In this document: piece by piece, positions 26,789-36,236 of the stretch | Numbering within the stretch: the stretch's first letter is position 1 | Layout: the number at the start of each line of letters is the position of its first letter | Source: Campylobacter lari | GTDB lineage: Bacteria > Campylobacterota > Campylobacteria > Campylobacterales > Campylobacteraceae | NCBI RefSeq assembly: GCF_004357905.1 | Contig: NZ_SMTT01000009.1 | Span: 1 to 44,658, forward strand | Length of the DNA stretch: 44,658 nt | Reading direction: 5' to 3' | The notes under the pieces: generated by a model | Databases searched by the model: none | Seen by the model: only the letters and a program-made list of their open reading frames with translations | What the model was told of the DNA's origin: nothing | Program-made: the position numbers and the translations under genes

Positions 26789-27460
26789 ATGATTAATGTT
26801 TTAATGATCGAAGATGATCCAGATTTTGCAGAGTTTTTAGCAGAATATTTGGCCCAATTTAATATCAAAGTTACTAATTATGAAGATCCGTATTTGGGAA
26901 TGAGTGCTGGTATAAAAAATTATGATTGTTTAATTCTTGATTTAACTTTACCTGGACTTGATGGTCTTGAAGTTTGTCGCGAAATAAGAGAAAAATATAG
27001 TATTCCTATTATTATTTCTTCAGCTAGAAGCGATTTAAGTGATAAAATTGTAGGACTTCAAATAGGTGCGGATGATTATTTGCCAAAGCCTTACGATCCT
27101 AAAGAAATGCATGCAAGAATTATGAGTTTAATCCGTCGTTCAAAACGCGTAAATGAAACTCCTGAAAAAATAATCAATTCAGCTTTTAAAATTGATGAAA
27201 AAAGACATGAGATTAGTTACAATGAAGAGGTTTTAATTTTAACTCCTGCTGAATATGAAATTTTAAGTTATATGATAAGACAACATGGATTTTCAGTTAG
27301 CAGAGAGCAGCTTGTGTATCACTGCAAAAGCTTAAAAGATAAAGATTCTAAAAGTTTAGATGTAATTATTGGTAGGCTTAGAACTAAGATCGGCGATAGT
27401 TCGAAGGCACCAAAGCATATTTTTTCAGTTAGAGGGATAGGATATAAATTAATAGGATGA
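26789..27460 (+). CDS. racR: Two-component response regulator RacR
   Basis: The 223-residue OmpR/PhoB-type regulator has a receiver domain (about 1-118) with the acidic pair Glu8/Asp9/Asp10, phosphoacceptor Asp51 in LILDLTLPG, and KPYDPKE containing the conserved Lys. The C-terminal winged helix (about 130-223) shows LTPAEYEILSYM and DVIIGRLRTKIGD. In C. jejuni RacR (reduced ability to colonise) controls colonisation and respiration-related genes; the name rests on this context (dnaJ-racR-racS). It overlaps racS by four bases. Confidence 0.9.
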   Translation: MINVLMIEDDPDFAEFLAEYLAQFNIKVTNYEDPYLGMSAGIKNYDCLILDLTLPGLDGLEVCREIREKYSIPIIISSARSDLSDKIVGLQIGADDYLPKPYDPKEMHARIMSLIRRSKRVNETPEKIINSAFKIDEKRHEISYNEEVLILTPAEYEILSYMIRQHGFSVSREQLVYHCKSLKDKDSKSLDVIIGRLRTKIGDSSKAPKHIFSVRGIGYKLIG

Positions 27461-28689
27461 AAGTAACTATTAATCTTAAGATTACCGTTCTTTTTGCAAC
27501 GGCTTTTTTGTTTGTTTGTGCTTTGTTTGTGCTCTTGGGTAAGGTTCAGGTTGATTCTTATTTAACCAATGAGCAAAATAGACAAAAAGAAATTGTAGAA
27601 AAAATTATATATAATTTAGAAAGAAAAGAAGGTTTTTCAATTCATGATTATCTTCTTTCTAAGTCTTTTAAAATAGTTGAAAATGAACGCAGTGCAAAAC
27701 ATATAGTTGCAAAAGGTGAAAAGGTGCTTAAGGTTAATTCTGCTTACGGTAGTTTTTCTTCTATTATTTACCATAATCAAATTTTTTTTTATGTTGAACA
27801 AGCTAATTTAAAGCAGCTTTATGAGCTAAATGCATCTACGCGTTTAGAATATTTGTTTTTACTAAGTTTCTTTTTTAGTTTGATTTTGATTATATTTTTA
27901 TATTTTTCTGTTTTAAGATCTTTAATGCCTTTAAAAATTTTAAAAAAGAAAATTAAAAATATTAGTGCTGGAAAAATAGAACCTTTATCCGAATATTCAC
28001 AAATTAATGATGAGATTTCAGAAATTTCTTTTGAATTTGACCATGCTATTAATAAAATACAAGAATTAGTAAAATCAAGACAATTTTTTTTAAGAATGAT
28101 TATGCATGAACTTAAAACACCTATTGGAAAAGGTAGGATAGTTTGTGAGATGCTAGACAATCAAAAGCAAAAAGACCGCTTAGTAGCGATTTTTGAAAGA
28201 CTTGAATTATTGATTGATGAATTTGGTAAAATTGAAAAAGTTTTATCTAGAAATTGCCAACTAAATTTGCAAACTTATCATTTGAGCTTAATTTTAGAGC
28301 AGGCTGAAGATTATCTCATGAGAGATGATTTTTATCAAAAAGTTAAGATTTCTTACAAAGAAGATACTATGATTGTTGCTGATTTAGAACTTTTTTCCTT
28401 AATGCTTAAAAATTTGATTGATAATGCTATTAAATATTCTGACGATAAAGCTTGTGAGATTATATGTTCAGGGGACTATGTAATTGTTAGAAATAAAGGG
28501 GTTCAACTTAAAAAAACTTTTGATTATTATTTGAAACCTTTTGTAAGAGAACAAAATACTCAAGTTGAAGGTATGGGATTGGGGCTTTATATTATCAATA
28601 ATATTTGCAATCTTCATGGTTATAATTTAACTTATAGTTATGAAGATGGTTATCATATTTTTAAGATTGTTTTTTCAAGGTTAAAATGA
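27457..28689 (+). CDS. racS: Sensor histidine kinase RacS
   Basis: The 410-residue membrane kinase has helices at about 8-27 and 131-152 that frame a 100-residue periplasmic sensor region, then a HAMP-like segment. The phosphoaccepting His217 lies in [12 protein letters not shown]; the N box is [12 protein letters not shown] and the G2 box is [14 protein letters not shown]1 DxGxG box is not obvious: the matching stretch reads [12 protein letters not shown]. Cognate partner of racR, coupled by an ATGA overlap. recR follows after one base. Confidence 0.88.
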   Translation: MKVTINLKITVLFATAFLFVCALFVLLGKVQVDSYLTNEQNRQKEIVEKIIYNLERKEGFSIHDYLLSKSFKIVENERSAKHIVAKGEKVLKVNSAYGSFSSIIYHNQIFFYVEQANLKQLYELNASTRLEYLFLLSFFFSLILIIFLYFSVLRSLMPLKILKKKIKNISAGKIEPLSEYSQINDEISEISFEFDHAINKIQELVKSRQFFLRMIMHELKTPIGKGRIVCEMLDNQKQKDRLVAIFERLELLIDEFGKIEKVLSRNCQLNLQTYHLSLILEQAEDYLMRDDFYQKVKISYKEDTMIVADLELFSLMLKNLIDNAIKYSDDKACEIICSGDYVIVRNKGVQLKKTFDYYLKPFVREQNTQVEGMGLGLYIINNICNLHGYNLTYSYEDGYHIFKIVFSRLK

Positions 28690-28690
28690 C

Positions 28691-29263
28691 TTGAAAGATT
28701 TAGAAAAATTTAATGAATTGGTAAATGCATTTTCTGCATTGCCTACTATCGGTAAAAAGTCCGCATTAAGACTTGCTTATCATGTTTGTATAAAAGATCC
28801 TTTGCTAGGTTCTAAACTTGCTTATAGTATTGAAGAATCCATTAGAGGGATTAAAAAATGTATACAATGCGGGGCTTTAAGTGAAAATGAATTATGTGAA
28901 GTTTGTTCTGATATAGAAAGAAATAATAATATTATTTGTATAGTGCAAGATCCTAAAGATATATTAATTTTAGAAGATAGTAAAAGCTATGATGGGCTTT
29001 ATTTTGTACTAGAAAATACCAACGAAGAAAATATTACTAAATTAAGAGTAATGATTGAAAACAAAAATACTAAAGAAATTTTTTTCGCTTTTACTCAAGG
29101 CTTAAATTCAGATGCTGTAGTTTTTTTTATAGAGGAAAAATTAAAGGATTTAAATTTGAGTTTTTCCCAAATAGCCCAAGGTATTCCAAGCGGTGTTAGT
29201 TTGGAAAATGTCGATTTTATATCTTTACATAAGGCTATTAATCATAGAACTAAACTTGATTGA
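28691..29263 (+). CDS. recR: Recombination protein RecR
   Basis: The 190-residue DNA-repair protein acts with RecF/RecO in loading RecA. It has the HhH segment [16 protein letters not shown], a Cys4 zinc finger (Cys57, 60, 69, 72) and a Toprim domain from about residue 80 with [11 protein letters not shown], plus a C-terminal Walker-B-like end ([22 protein letters not shown]). No ATG fits; the best start is TTG at 28691, ten bases after AAGG and one base beyond the racS stop. It ends 14 bases inside the convergent gene at 29250. Confidence 0.88.
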   Translation: MKDLEKFNELVNAFSALPTIGKKSALRLAYHVCIKDPLLGSKLAYSIEESIRGIKKCIQCGALSENELCEVCSDIERNNNIICIVQDPKDILILEDSKSYDGLYFVLENTNEENITKLRVMIENKNTKEIFFAFTQGLNSDAVVFFIEEKLKDLNLSFSQIAQGIPSGVSLENVDFISLHKAINHRTKLD

Positions 29264-30278
29264 TATATTTTTTAAGTAAAATTATCCATTCATTTTTGCT
29301 AATGTCATTTATAATTTCATCGGCAAAATCACAATTTTTAACTCTATTTTTGGTAAAAAGTAAAATTTTATTTTGTGAATTTTGTATTTTATACTCATGT
29401 AGTATTTGACTAAAATGTAAAATATCGAACTTTATGACTTCATAATCAACCAAAATTAATCTAAAATTTAATTTTAAAGCGTTCTTAAAATCACTTAGGC
29501 TATCTACGATTTGATTATTTGAGCAAAATTGATTGGTTATATTTAAAATTAGATTATTTTCAAAACTAGAAGATTTAAAAATCAATACATTGTATAAATT
29601 TGCTATTTGATAACTTTCTTCTTTAAAATTTGTACTTAAAAAATTGATAAGATCTTTGACATTGACATCTACAAATGTGTAGTTTAGCATATTTTTTATT
29701 TTCTTCTTTGAAATAATAAAGGAATATTTTTTCTCTACTTTTTGAAAATCATCAAAAATTTCACTACTAATGCCTATGTCTAATAAAATACATTGTAATA
29801 AAAAATTTTCAATCATATCATCATTTACAATGCATGCGTGGATATTCTTAAAAATAATATTTTTTGTTTTTGTATTTATTTGATATTTTTTTAAAATCGG
29901 TTTTAGTGCAATGGAATTTTCTAATCGCATATAGTTAAAACTTTGAATAAGATATTGCAAGTTTTTTTGTAAAAGTTTGTTTTGTATTTTTTGATCTTGC
30001 AATTGTTTTTGCGTTAGCTCAAATGATGTTTTTAATTTTTCTTTTAGATCTATTAAAGAGGTTGAACTTGATATTTTTAAAAATTTTTCTATTTCTTGAA
30101 TAATGATATTATCTTTTTTAAGTTTTTGATTTTTTATGATTAAATAAATACATGTAGCGATAAATATTAAAATACTAATAGAGGTATAAATATAGAATAA
30201 TTTTTGATCAATTGGATATAAAAAATAATAATTGAAAAAACATAAAATCAAAGTTAAAGAACTAATAAAAAATATCAT
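29250..30278 (-). CDS. Membrane protein with two degenerate receiver-like domains, function unknown
   Basis: The 342-residue protein has two membrane helices (about 2-20 and 28-48), a coiled-coil-like stretch (about 55-125), and two alpha/beta segments that look like receiver domains. The first (about 146-215) keeps an acidic pair (Asp153, Asp154 in CIVNDD) but its third strand reads FIISKKKI, without the phosphoacceptor. The second (about 228-342) has lost the pair (IFKSSSF) but keeps Asp278 in LILVDYE. It resembles the rear half of a hybrid kinase without a kinase. It is coupled to uvrC (ATGA). Unrelated alternatives cannot be excluded. Confidence 0.6.
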   Translation of the reverse strand: MIFFISSLTLILCFFNYYFLYPIDQKLFYIYTSISILIFIATCIYLIIKNQKLKKDNIIIQEIEKFLKISSSTSLIDLKEKLKTSFELTQKQLQDQKIQNKLLQKNLQYLIQSFNYMRLENSIALKPILKKYQINTKTKNIIFKNIHACIVNDDMIENFLLQCILLDIGISSEIFDDFQKVEKKYSFIISKKKIKNMLNYTFVDVNVKDLINFLSTNFKEESYQIANLYNVLIFKSSSFENNLILNITNQFCSNNQIVDSLSDFKNALKLNFRLILVDYEVIKFDILHFSQILHEYKIQNSQNKILLFTKNRVKNCDFADEIINDISKNEWIILLKKYINQV

Positions 30279-32068
30279 AAATTTTCCTTAATTATTTTGG
30301 CTATTTTTATATTAGAAAGTGATTTTAATTCATTAAAATCGGCTTTACTGATTTTATCAAAACTACCGTAATAATCTAAAAATTTTTTAATATAACCTTG
30401 AGAGATTCCAAGTTGTATCAACTTAGAGCTTTGTAGGTCCTGTTTTCTTTTTGTTTTTTGGTGAAAACTAATTGCGAAGCGATGTGCCTCATCGCGTAAT
30501 TTTTGCAAAAATTGTAATTTTTTATCATCGGTAGAAAGTTGAATTTTTCCTTCTTGAGTATAAATTTTATCTTTTGCACTTCCTTTTGCTCTATAAGCTT
30601 TAGCATCTATTTTTTCTTTAGATATAGCTAAAATATCCACATTTGCTCCAGAACTTTTAATAATATCATTTGCTAGTTTCAATAAGGCATTCCCACCATC
30701 AATCAGCCATAAATCAGGCGGTGGATTTTTATCAAAGGATAAAGCTCTTTTACTAAGGATTTGAAGCATTTGATCATAATCATTTTTATAAGATAAATGA
30801 TAGTGTCTATAAGAGCTTTTATCAAATTTCCCATCTTTGAAGGCTACTAAAGCACCTACAATTGTATCACCTTGCATATGAGAATTATCAAAAATTTCTA
30901 TATGATTGGGATAATTTTGCAGATTGAAAAAATCTTTTAATTCTTTTAAAAATAAATAACTTTCATTTTTTAAATGCTTTTGTATGTTTATTTTTGCATT
31001 TTCTAGAGCAAGCTCGCATAGGGCTTTTTTTTCACCAAGTTTTGGCGATTTAAGGTAAAATTTTTTAGAAAATCTCTCGCTGAGTAGATCTTGCAGTAGC
31101 TTCATGTCTTCAAAATCTTTGTGTGTATAAATATGAGTTGATTTTATTGGAGATTCTTGTGTGTAATTTTCTAGAATATATTGTTTATAAATTGCATTTA
31201 AGTCAAATTCGTTTTGATTATTAATAGCTAGTATTTTATGATTTGAACTAATGATTTTACCATTATTTATTACAAAACGCACCATGGAGAGTATGTTTTC
31301 TTCGCAATAAATAGCATAAATATCAAAATCTTCTAATTTTGCAAGGTCTATTTGTATTTTTACACTTAAATCTTCAATTGTTTTAATTTGATCCCTTATA
31401 AGAGCTGCTTCTTCGTAGTTTTCACTCTTTGCGTATTCAAGCATTTTATTTTCTAAATTTTTTGTTAAAGATAAGGGATTTAAAAGAGCTTGTGTGGCTT
31501 TTTGGATAATTTTTTCATATTCTTGTTTGGAAATTTTTTGCTCGCATGGACCTTTGCAACGCTTAATCTGATAAAAAAGACAAAGTTCTTTGCAAGATTT
31601 CTTTTGTCTTAGCTCAAAAGATAAATATAAAGCATTTAAAAGCTCTTTTGCACCTTTAAAAAACGGACCAAAGTATTTTATTTTATTTTTTTTGATGATT
31701 TTTCTTGTAATTTCAAATCTTGGAAAATCTTCATTTAAGTCTATATAAATATAAGGGTAGGTTTTATCATCTCTTAATAATATATTGTATTTTGGGTGTA
31801 ATTGTTTTATAAAAGAATTTTCTAGTATTAAAGCATCGGCCTCGCTTTTTGTGGTAATAAATTCTAAATGATGGGTTTGACTAATCATCTTTTGAATTCT
31901 TAAACTATTGCTAGGATTTGGGCAAAGATTTGGAGTGAAATTAAAATAACTTCTAACGCGGTTTTTTAAATTCTTGGCCTTACCTACATATAAAAGCTTA
32001 CCTTGTATATCAAAATACTGATACACGCCAGGTAAATTAGGCAAGGTTTTGAGTTCATTTTCAAGCAT
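30275..32068 (-). CDS. uvrC: Excinuclease ABC subunit C
   Basis: The 597-residue nuclease makes both cuts in nucleotide excision repair. The GIY-YIG domain is at the start (GVYQYFDIQGKLLYVGKAKNLKNRV), with a Cys cluster (CKELCLFYQIKRCKGPCEQ), a UVR motif (LENKMLEYAKSENYEEAALIRDQI region), the RNase H-like domain with FDNSHMQGDTIVGALVAF, and a C-terminal HhH (LKSLSNIKIAKII). Full length. It overlaps both neighbours (eight and four bases), so three minus-strand genes form one unit. Confidence 0.95.
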   Translation of the reverse strand: MLENELKTLPNLPGVYQYFDIQGKLLYVGKAKNLKNRVRSYFNFTPNLCPNPSNSLRIQKMISQTHHLEFITTKSEADALILENSFIKQLHPKYNILLRDDKTYPYIYIDLNEDFPRFEITRKIIKKNKIKYFGPFFKGAKELLNALYLSFELRQKKSCKELCLFYQIKRCKGPCEQKISKQEYEKIIQKATQALLNPLSLTKNLENKMLEYAKSENYEEAALIRDQIKTIEDLSVKIQIDLAKLEDFDIYAIYCEENILSMVRFVINNGKIISSNHKILAINNQNEFDLNAIYKQYILENYTQESPIKSTHIYTHKDFEDMKLLQDLLSERFSKKFYLKSPKLGEKKALCELALENAKINIQKHLKNESYLFLKELKDFFNLQNYPNHIEIFDNSHMQGDTIVGALVAFKDGKFDKSSYRHYHLSYKNDYDQMLQILSKRALSFDKNPPPDLWLIDGGNALLKLANDIIKSSGANVDILAISKEKIDAKAYRAKGSAKDKIYTQEGKIQLSTDDKKLQFLQKLRDEAHRFAISFHQKTKRKQDLQSSKLIQLGISQGYIKKFLDYYGSFDKISKADFNELKSLSNIKIAKIIKENL

Positions 32069-32534
32069 TTTTTATAAGCTTTCGCAGTTCTTCAAATTTA
32101 TTATATAAAATAGGATTTTCAAAATGGTTTTTAAAATTTCCATTAGAAAGTTCTAGATGAGTTTTTTTATGTGCGTTAAAAGTATTGTTTTTGGATATAA
32201 AGTTTTTGTCGCTAAGTATTTTTACATTTTCCACTTTTGCAAAATTACTCATTGGCTTAGCTAAAATATAGTTTTTTATGAGACTTTTAATCATTTTTTT
32301 GGTATTATCGTGATTAAGTTCCATATATGCAATGTGGTGTTTAACTAAAATAATCAAAGTATTATTTTTTATAAAGAGTTTAGTAATCATTTGTTGGTGA
32401 TTATGGTTAAACAGTTTTAAAAACTCTTTATATTGCAAAAGTGCTTTTAAAGGTCTATAATGTTTATATTTTTTAGAATTAGCAAATATATCAATAACAT
32501 CACGACTTGTTTTAATTTTATTTTCAACTTCCAT
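32061..32534 (-). CDS. DUF721/DciA-like small protein
   Basis: The 157-residue cytoplasmic protein has a central segment (about 30-115) that follows the DUF721 pattern: a helix, then an NNTLIILVKHHIAYMEL strand pair and a helix KKMIKSLIKNYI followed by VENVKIL. DUF721 includes DciA, the helicase operator that loads DnaB in bacteria without DnaC. The tail (about 115-157) is Asn/Lys-rich. The match is by pattern only and is not certain. There is no ribosome site before the ATG, and a TACAAT hexamer ends six bases upstream, suggesting leaderless translation. It overlaps uvrC by eight bases. Confidence 0.55.
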   Translation of the reverse strand: MEVENKIKTSRDVIDIFANSKKYKHYRPLKALLQYKEFLKLFNHNHQQMITKLFIKNNTLIILVKHHIAYMELNHDNTKKMIKSLIKNYILAKPMSNFAKVENVKILSDKNFISKNNTFNAHKKTHLELSNGNFKNHFENPILYNKFEELRKLIKNA

Positions 32535-32672
32535 TTAATTATTGTAACATTTTTTTTATTAATATTTTTAAGTGCATGTGGTTATAAAGCTGCTCCATTT
32601 TATGAGATAAAAGATAATAATGGCAGTGTAAAGGAAATAAAAAAATTTCAATCTTTGGAGAGTGAAATATGA
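32460..32672 (+). CDS. Small lipoprotein, start uncertain
   Basis: The C-terminal 31 residues form a mature lipoprotein beginning at the lipobox cysteine in LSACGYKAAPFY, preceded by a strongly hydrophobic stretch. The only standard in-frame start is the ATG at 32460, which gives a 39-residue signal, overlaps the divergent gene by 75 bases, and sits inside TATAAT (32456-32461). A rarer start nearer the hydrophobic core is possible. The CGYKAAPFYE sequence resembles small LptM/YifL-type lipoproteins (CGxKGPLY), but this is loose. It is coupled to nhaD by a four-base overlap. Confidence 0.5.
   Translation: MFIFFRISKYINNITTCFNFIFNFHLIIVTFFLLIFLSACGYKAAPFYEIKDNNGSVKEIKKFQSLESEI
32541..32546 (-). 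promoter_or_regulatory. -10 element directly before the DUF721-like gene
   Basis: TACAAT on the minus strand is separated from the ATG at 32534 by only six bases and no ribosome site intervenes. Transcription would start on or next to the ATG. Confidence 0.4.
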
Positions 32673-34027
32673 ACAGGATGTTTTTTTTACTTTGTTTTGG
32701 TGCTAGTTTTTTACTAGCAAATCAAAATCATGAATTAAATTTAGCTTTTAGTGTTTTAGGTGTAAGTGTTTTAATAATTTTTGTATTGGGGTATTATTTT
32801 ATAGCAGCGGAAGAAAAATATCATATCAATAAAACTAAACCTGCTTTATTTATAGGAACATTTTCTTTTATTGTCATTGGTATATATATGGTAGTAAATG
32901 ATTTAGACACGCAAATACTTGAAGAAAGTGTTAATCATCTTATCTTGGAAATCGCACAAATTGTGTTTTTCTTAATAGCAGCAATGACTTTTATAGAAGC
33001 ATTAATAGAAAGATCGGTTTTTGAAACTTTAAAATACAAACTTGTAAGCAAGGGTTATACTTATAGAAAATTATTTTGGCTAACAGGAATTTTGGCTTTT
33101 TTTATCTCTCCGATTGCAGATAATCTTACAACGGCTTTGATTTTATCTACTGTGCTTTTAACTATAGATAAACATAATAAAGAATTTTTAATCCCAGGCG
33201 CTATAAATATTGTAGTAGCAGCTAATGCTGGCGGAGCTTGGTCGCCATTTGGTGATATTACTACTTTGATGGTTTGGACGGCAAAAAAAGCTACCTTTTT
33301 TGAATTTTTTGCTCTTTTTCCTGCTTCTTTTATTGGATGGTTTCTTACGGCTTATTTGCTATCGCGTTATGTGCCTGATATTGAGCCAAAATTTCATAAA
33401 GATAATCTAGAAAAAGTTGAAATTAAGCCGGGTGGTAAAGTATTTATTGTGCTTGGTTTTTTAACTATCGCTTTAGCAGTTTTTATCCATAGTATTTGCG
33501 ATTTACCTGCAATGTGGGGTATGATTTTTGGTCTTTCTTTGCTCAGCTTATATATGTATTTTTTCAATAAAAAACAAGGTAAAAAAGATTTGAATATTTT
33601 TCATTATATGACGCGTATTGAAATGGATACTTTATTATTTTTCTTTGGAATTTTATCTGCTGTGGGCGCTTTACATTTTGTTGGATGGCTTACTTATGCT
33701 TCCGATCTTTATACAAAATTTGGAGCTACTAGTATTAATATAGGCGTAGGATTTTTATCTGCTATTGTAGATAATGTTCCGGTTATGAGTGCGGTATTAA
33801 AAGCTAATCCAAGTATGGATGATACTCAATGGCTTTTAGTAACTCTTACAGCAGGAATTGGAGGATCATTAATAAGCTTTGGCTCAGCAGCTGGTGTGGG
33901 GGTAATGGGAAAAATGAAGGGAATTTATACTTTTAATTCTCATTTAAAATATGCATGGACGATTTTAGTTGGATATATAGTATCTATTATAGTTTGGTAT
34001 GTACAATTTCAATTGTTAAATTTATAA
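32669..34027 (+). CDS. nhaD: NhaD-type sodium/proton antiporter
   Basis: The 452-residue membrane protein has about 12 hydrophobic helices and a signal-like N-terminus (1-17). Two inverted half-sites characteristic of the ion-transporter superfamily are visible: ISPIADNLTTALILS in the first half and AIVDNVPVMSAVLKA in the second, plus AANAGGAWSPFGDITTLMVW and GSLISFGSAAGVGVMGK. NhaD exports Na+ or Li+ in exchange for protons and is common in marine and halotolerant bacteria. Salt tolerance is a plausible benefit. It follows the small lipoprotein and is followed by guaA ten bases later. Confidence 0.88.
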   Translation: MNRMFFLLCFGASFLLANQNHELNLAFSVLGVSVLIIFVLGYYFIAAEEKYHINKTKPALFIGTFSFIVIGIYMVVNDLDTQILEESVNHLILEIAQIVFFLIAAMTFIEALIERSVFETLKYKLVSKGYTYRKLFWLTGILAFFISPIADNLTTALILSTVLLTIDKHNKEFLIPGAINIVVAANAGGAWSPFGDITTLMVWTAKKATFFEFFALFPASFIGWFLTAYLLSRYVPDIEPKFHKDNLEKVEIKPGGKVFIVLGFLTIALAVFIHSICDLPAMWGMIFGLSLLSLYMYFFNKKQGKKDLNIFHYMTRIEMDTLLFFFGILSAVGALHFVGWLTYASDLYTKFGATSINIGVGFLSAIVDNVPVMSAVLKANPSMDDTQWLLVTLTAGIGGSLISFGSAAGVGVMGKMKGIYTFNSHLKYAWTILVGYIVSIIVWYVQFQLLNL

Positions 34028-34036
34028 AGGAGTTAG

Positions 34037-35572
34037 ATGAAAAAAGCAGATATTTTGGTTTTGGACTTTGGTTCGCAATATACACAGCTCATTGCAAGAA
34101 GATTAAGAGAGCAGGGCGTATATGCAGAAATTTTACCTTTTAATGTAAGTTTAGATGAAATTAAAATTAAAGAGCCTAAGGGTATTATTTTAAGCGGTGG
34201 ACCGGCTAGTGTATATGCAAATGATGCTTATTTTTGTGATAAAGGTGTTTTTGATTTAAATATACCAGTTTTAGGAATTTGTTATGGTATGCAACTTATG
34301 GCATATCATTTTGGTGCAAATGTAGCTCCAGCAGGTCATAAAGAATATGGCAAAGCAACTATAGATATTCAAAATGATAGTGACTTGTTTAAAAATTTAC
34401 CTAAAAAACAAACGGTATGGATGAGTCATTCTGATAAGGTAGAAAATTTACCACAAGGTTTTGAGGTTTTAGCAATAAGCGAAAATAGTCCTTTTTGTGT
34501 ATTTGGAGATGAAAAGCGTAAATTTTTTGCTTTACAATTTCACCCCGAAGTTCAACATAGTGAGTTTGGAAAAAGCATCTTAAAAAATTTCGCTAAGTAT
34601 GCATGTAATTGTGATAGTATATGGAATATGGGATCTTTTGCAAAAACTCAAGCGCAAAAAATTAAAGAAGAAGTGGGTAATGATAAGGTATTATGTGCTG
34701 TTAGTGGTGGGGTTGATAGCAGTGTAGTGGCTGCATTACTAGCAAGTGCGATAAAAGATCAAGTGGTAGTAGTATTTGTTGATAATGGTCTTTTAAGAAG
34801 CGGTGAAAAAGAGCAAGTTGAATATATGTTTAGACATACTTTAGGTATTGATCTAATTAGTATTGATGCTAGGGAGATTTTTTTAAGTCGCTTAGCAGGT
34901 GTTAGGGATCCTGAACAAAAGAGAAAAATTATAGGAAATACCTTTATAGAAGTTTTTGAAGAAGAAGCTAAAAAACATAAAGATGTAAAATATTTAGCAC
35001 AAGGAACTTTATATACTGATATTATTGAAAGTTCGGTTGTAGGGGCTAGTAAAACCATAAAATCTCATCATAATGTGGGTGGGTTACCTGAAAAGATGAA
35101 TTTAAAACTTATTGAACCTCTAAAAGAAATTTTTAAAGATGAGGTAAGAGCTTTAGGAATAGAACTTGGCTTGAGTAAAGATGTAGTTTATCGTCATCCT
35201 TTTCCGGGACCAGGGCTTGCTATACGCATTATGGGTGAAGTAAATGAGCCTAGTTTGGAGCTTTTGAGAAAAGCTGATGTGATTTTGATTGAAGAATTAA
35301 AAAGCAGTGGTTGGTATGATAAAACATGGCAGGCTTTTTGCGTGCTTTTAAATGTGCAAAGTGTTGGCGTAATGGGAGATAATAGGACTTATGATAATGC
35401 AGTTTGTGTGCGTGTGGTGAATGCAAGTGATGGTATGACAGCTACTTTTTCTCATTTACCTTATGAGTTACTAGAAAATATTTCACGCCGTATTATTAAT
35501 GAAGTAGAAGGAATTAATCGTGTGGTGTATGATATTTCTAGTAAGCCGCCAGCGACTATTGAATGGGAATAG
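34037..35572 (+). CDS. guaA: GMP synthase (glutamine-hydrolysing)
   Basis: The 511-residue enzyme aminates XMP to GMP. The N-terminal class I glutamine amidotransferase (about 5-195) has the nucleophile Cys in [14 protein letters not shown] and the His-Glu pair in [10 protein letters not shown]. The ATP-pyrophosphatase domain has the P-loop [14 protein letters not shown]; the C-terminal dimerisation domain ends with PPATIEWE, the usual end of GuaA. AAAGGAG precedes the ATG. It abuts the convergent methyltransferase gene with no intergenic base. Confidence 0.97.
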   Translation: MKKADILVLDFGSQYTQLIARRLREQGVYAEILPFNVSLDEIKIKEPKGIILSGGPASVYANDAYFCDKGVFDLNIPVLGICYGMQLMAYHFGANVAPAGHKEYGKATIDIQNDSDLFKNLPKKQTVWMSHSDKVENLPQGFEVLAISENSPFCVFGDEKRKFFALQFHPEVQHSEFGKSILKNFAKYACNCDSIWNMGSFAKTQAQKIKEEVGNDKVLCAVSGGVDSSVVAALLASAIKDQVVVVFVDNGLLRSGEKEQVEYMFRHTLGIDLISIDAREIFLSRLAGVRDPEQKRKIIGNTFIEVFEEEAKKHKDVKYLAQGTLYTDIIESSVVGASKTIKSHHNVGGLPEKMNLKLIEPLKEIFKDEVRALGIELGLSKDVVYRHPFPGPGLAIRIMGEVNEPSLELLRKADVILIEELKSSGWYDKTWQAFCVLLNVQSVGVMGDNRTYDNAVCVRVVNASDGMTATFSHLPYELLENISRRIINEVEGINRVVYDISSKPPATIEWE

Positions 35573-36124
35573 TTATTTAGTGCAAAAATAAACAAAAGCA
35601 GGAGGGAGATTTTGCCAAATGATAGGTGAAATTTCTACCTTGCTAAAAGTAGTAAAAAGTTTTTTCTTAAAAGCTCTTCCTTTTGGCGTGGGCAGTATAT
35701 ATGCAAATGTTGCAAAGCAACCATTTTCCTCTAAAACTTCATGAATGGATTTTAATAATAAATCTTGTTCTTTGGAATTTAATAAAGCCCAAGGAATTCC
35801 AGAAATAATTAAGTCTGCGTTGTTGATTGCTCTTTTTTCTAACATATCAGGTAGAAATTCCGCTGATCTAATTTCTAAATCTATATTTTTTATATTTTGT
35901 TGTAGTTTTTTTGCCATATGTGGATTAATTTCAACTGCAAAAAATCTTGCATCATGATTTTTTTGCTTAAGGATATATTTGGTAAAACTTCCTGTTCCAG
36001 GTCCTATTTCAATAATATTTTTTGCATGTTGGACATGAGAGGTTATGAGTTTGCTTAGTTTTTTTGAGCTTGCACAAAATGCTCCTGTTTGCTTTGGATT
36101 TTTAAAGTATTGATATAAAAACAT
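35573..36124 (-). CDS. Class I SAM-dependent methyltransferase (PmtA / rRNA dimethylase-like)
   Basis: The 183-residue protein has SAM motif I IIEIGPGTGSFTKYIL near residues 37-52, motif II VEINPHM, an NADLIISGIPWALL active-site-like strand, and a C-terminal region near VYFCTK. It resembles phospholipid N-methyltransferase PmtA and the KsgA fold. The substrate is unknown. The ATG at 36124 lacks a good ribosome site; a weak AGG is 12 bases upstream. It is convergent with guaA. Confidence 0.75.
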   Translation of the reverse strand: MFLYQYFKNPKQTGAFCASSKKLSKLITSHVQHAKNIIEIGPGTGSFTKYILKQKNHDARFFAVEINPHMAKKLQQNIKNIDLEIRSAEFLPDMLEKRAINNADLIISGIPWALLNSKEQDLLLKSIHEVLEENGCFATFAYILPTPKGRAFKKKLFTTFSKVEISPIIWQNLPPAFVYFCTK

Positions 36125-36236
36125 AGATTAAATACCTAAGATAGTTATTTTTAATAAATTTTAAAATATTATTGTAAATTTATGAAAACAAAGTTAAAAT
36201 AAGAATTTAATTTTTCTTTAGATCAAGGATTTGGAT

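Noticed and set aside
32550-32559. T8 run in the small lipoprotein as a phase-variation switch
   Set aside because: The run is short and common in such AT-rich DNA; either frame change gives no better start or product.
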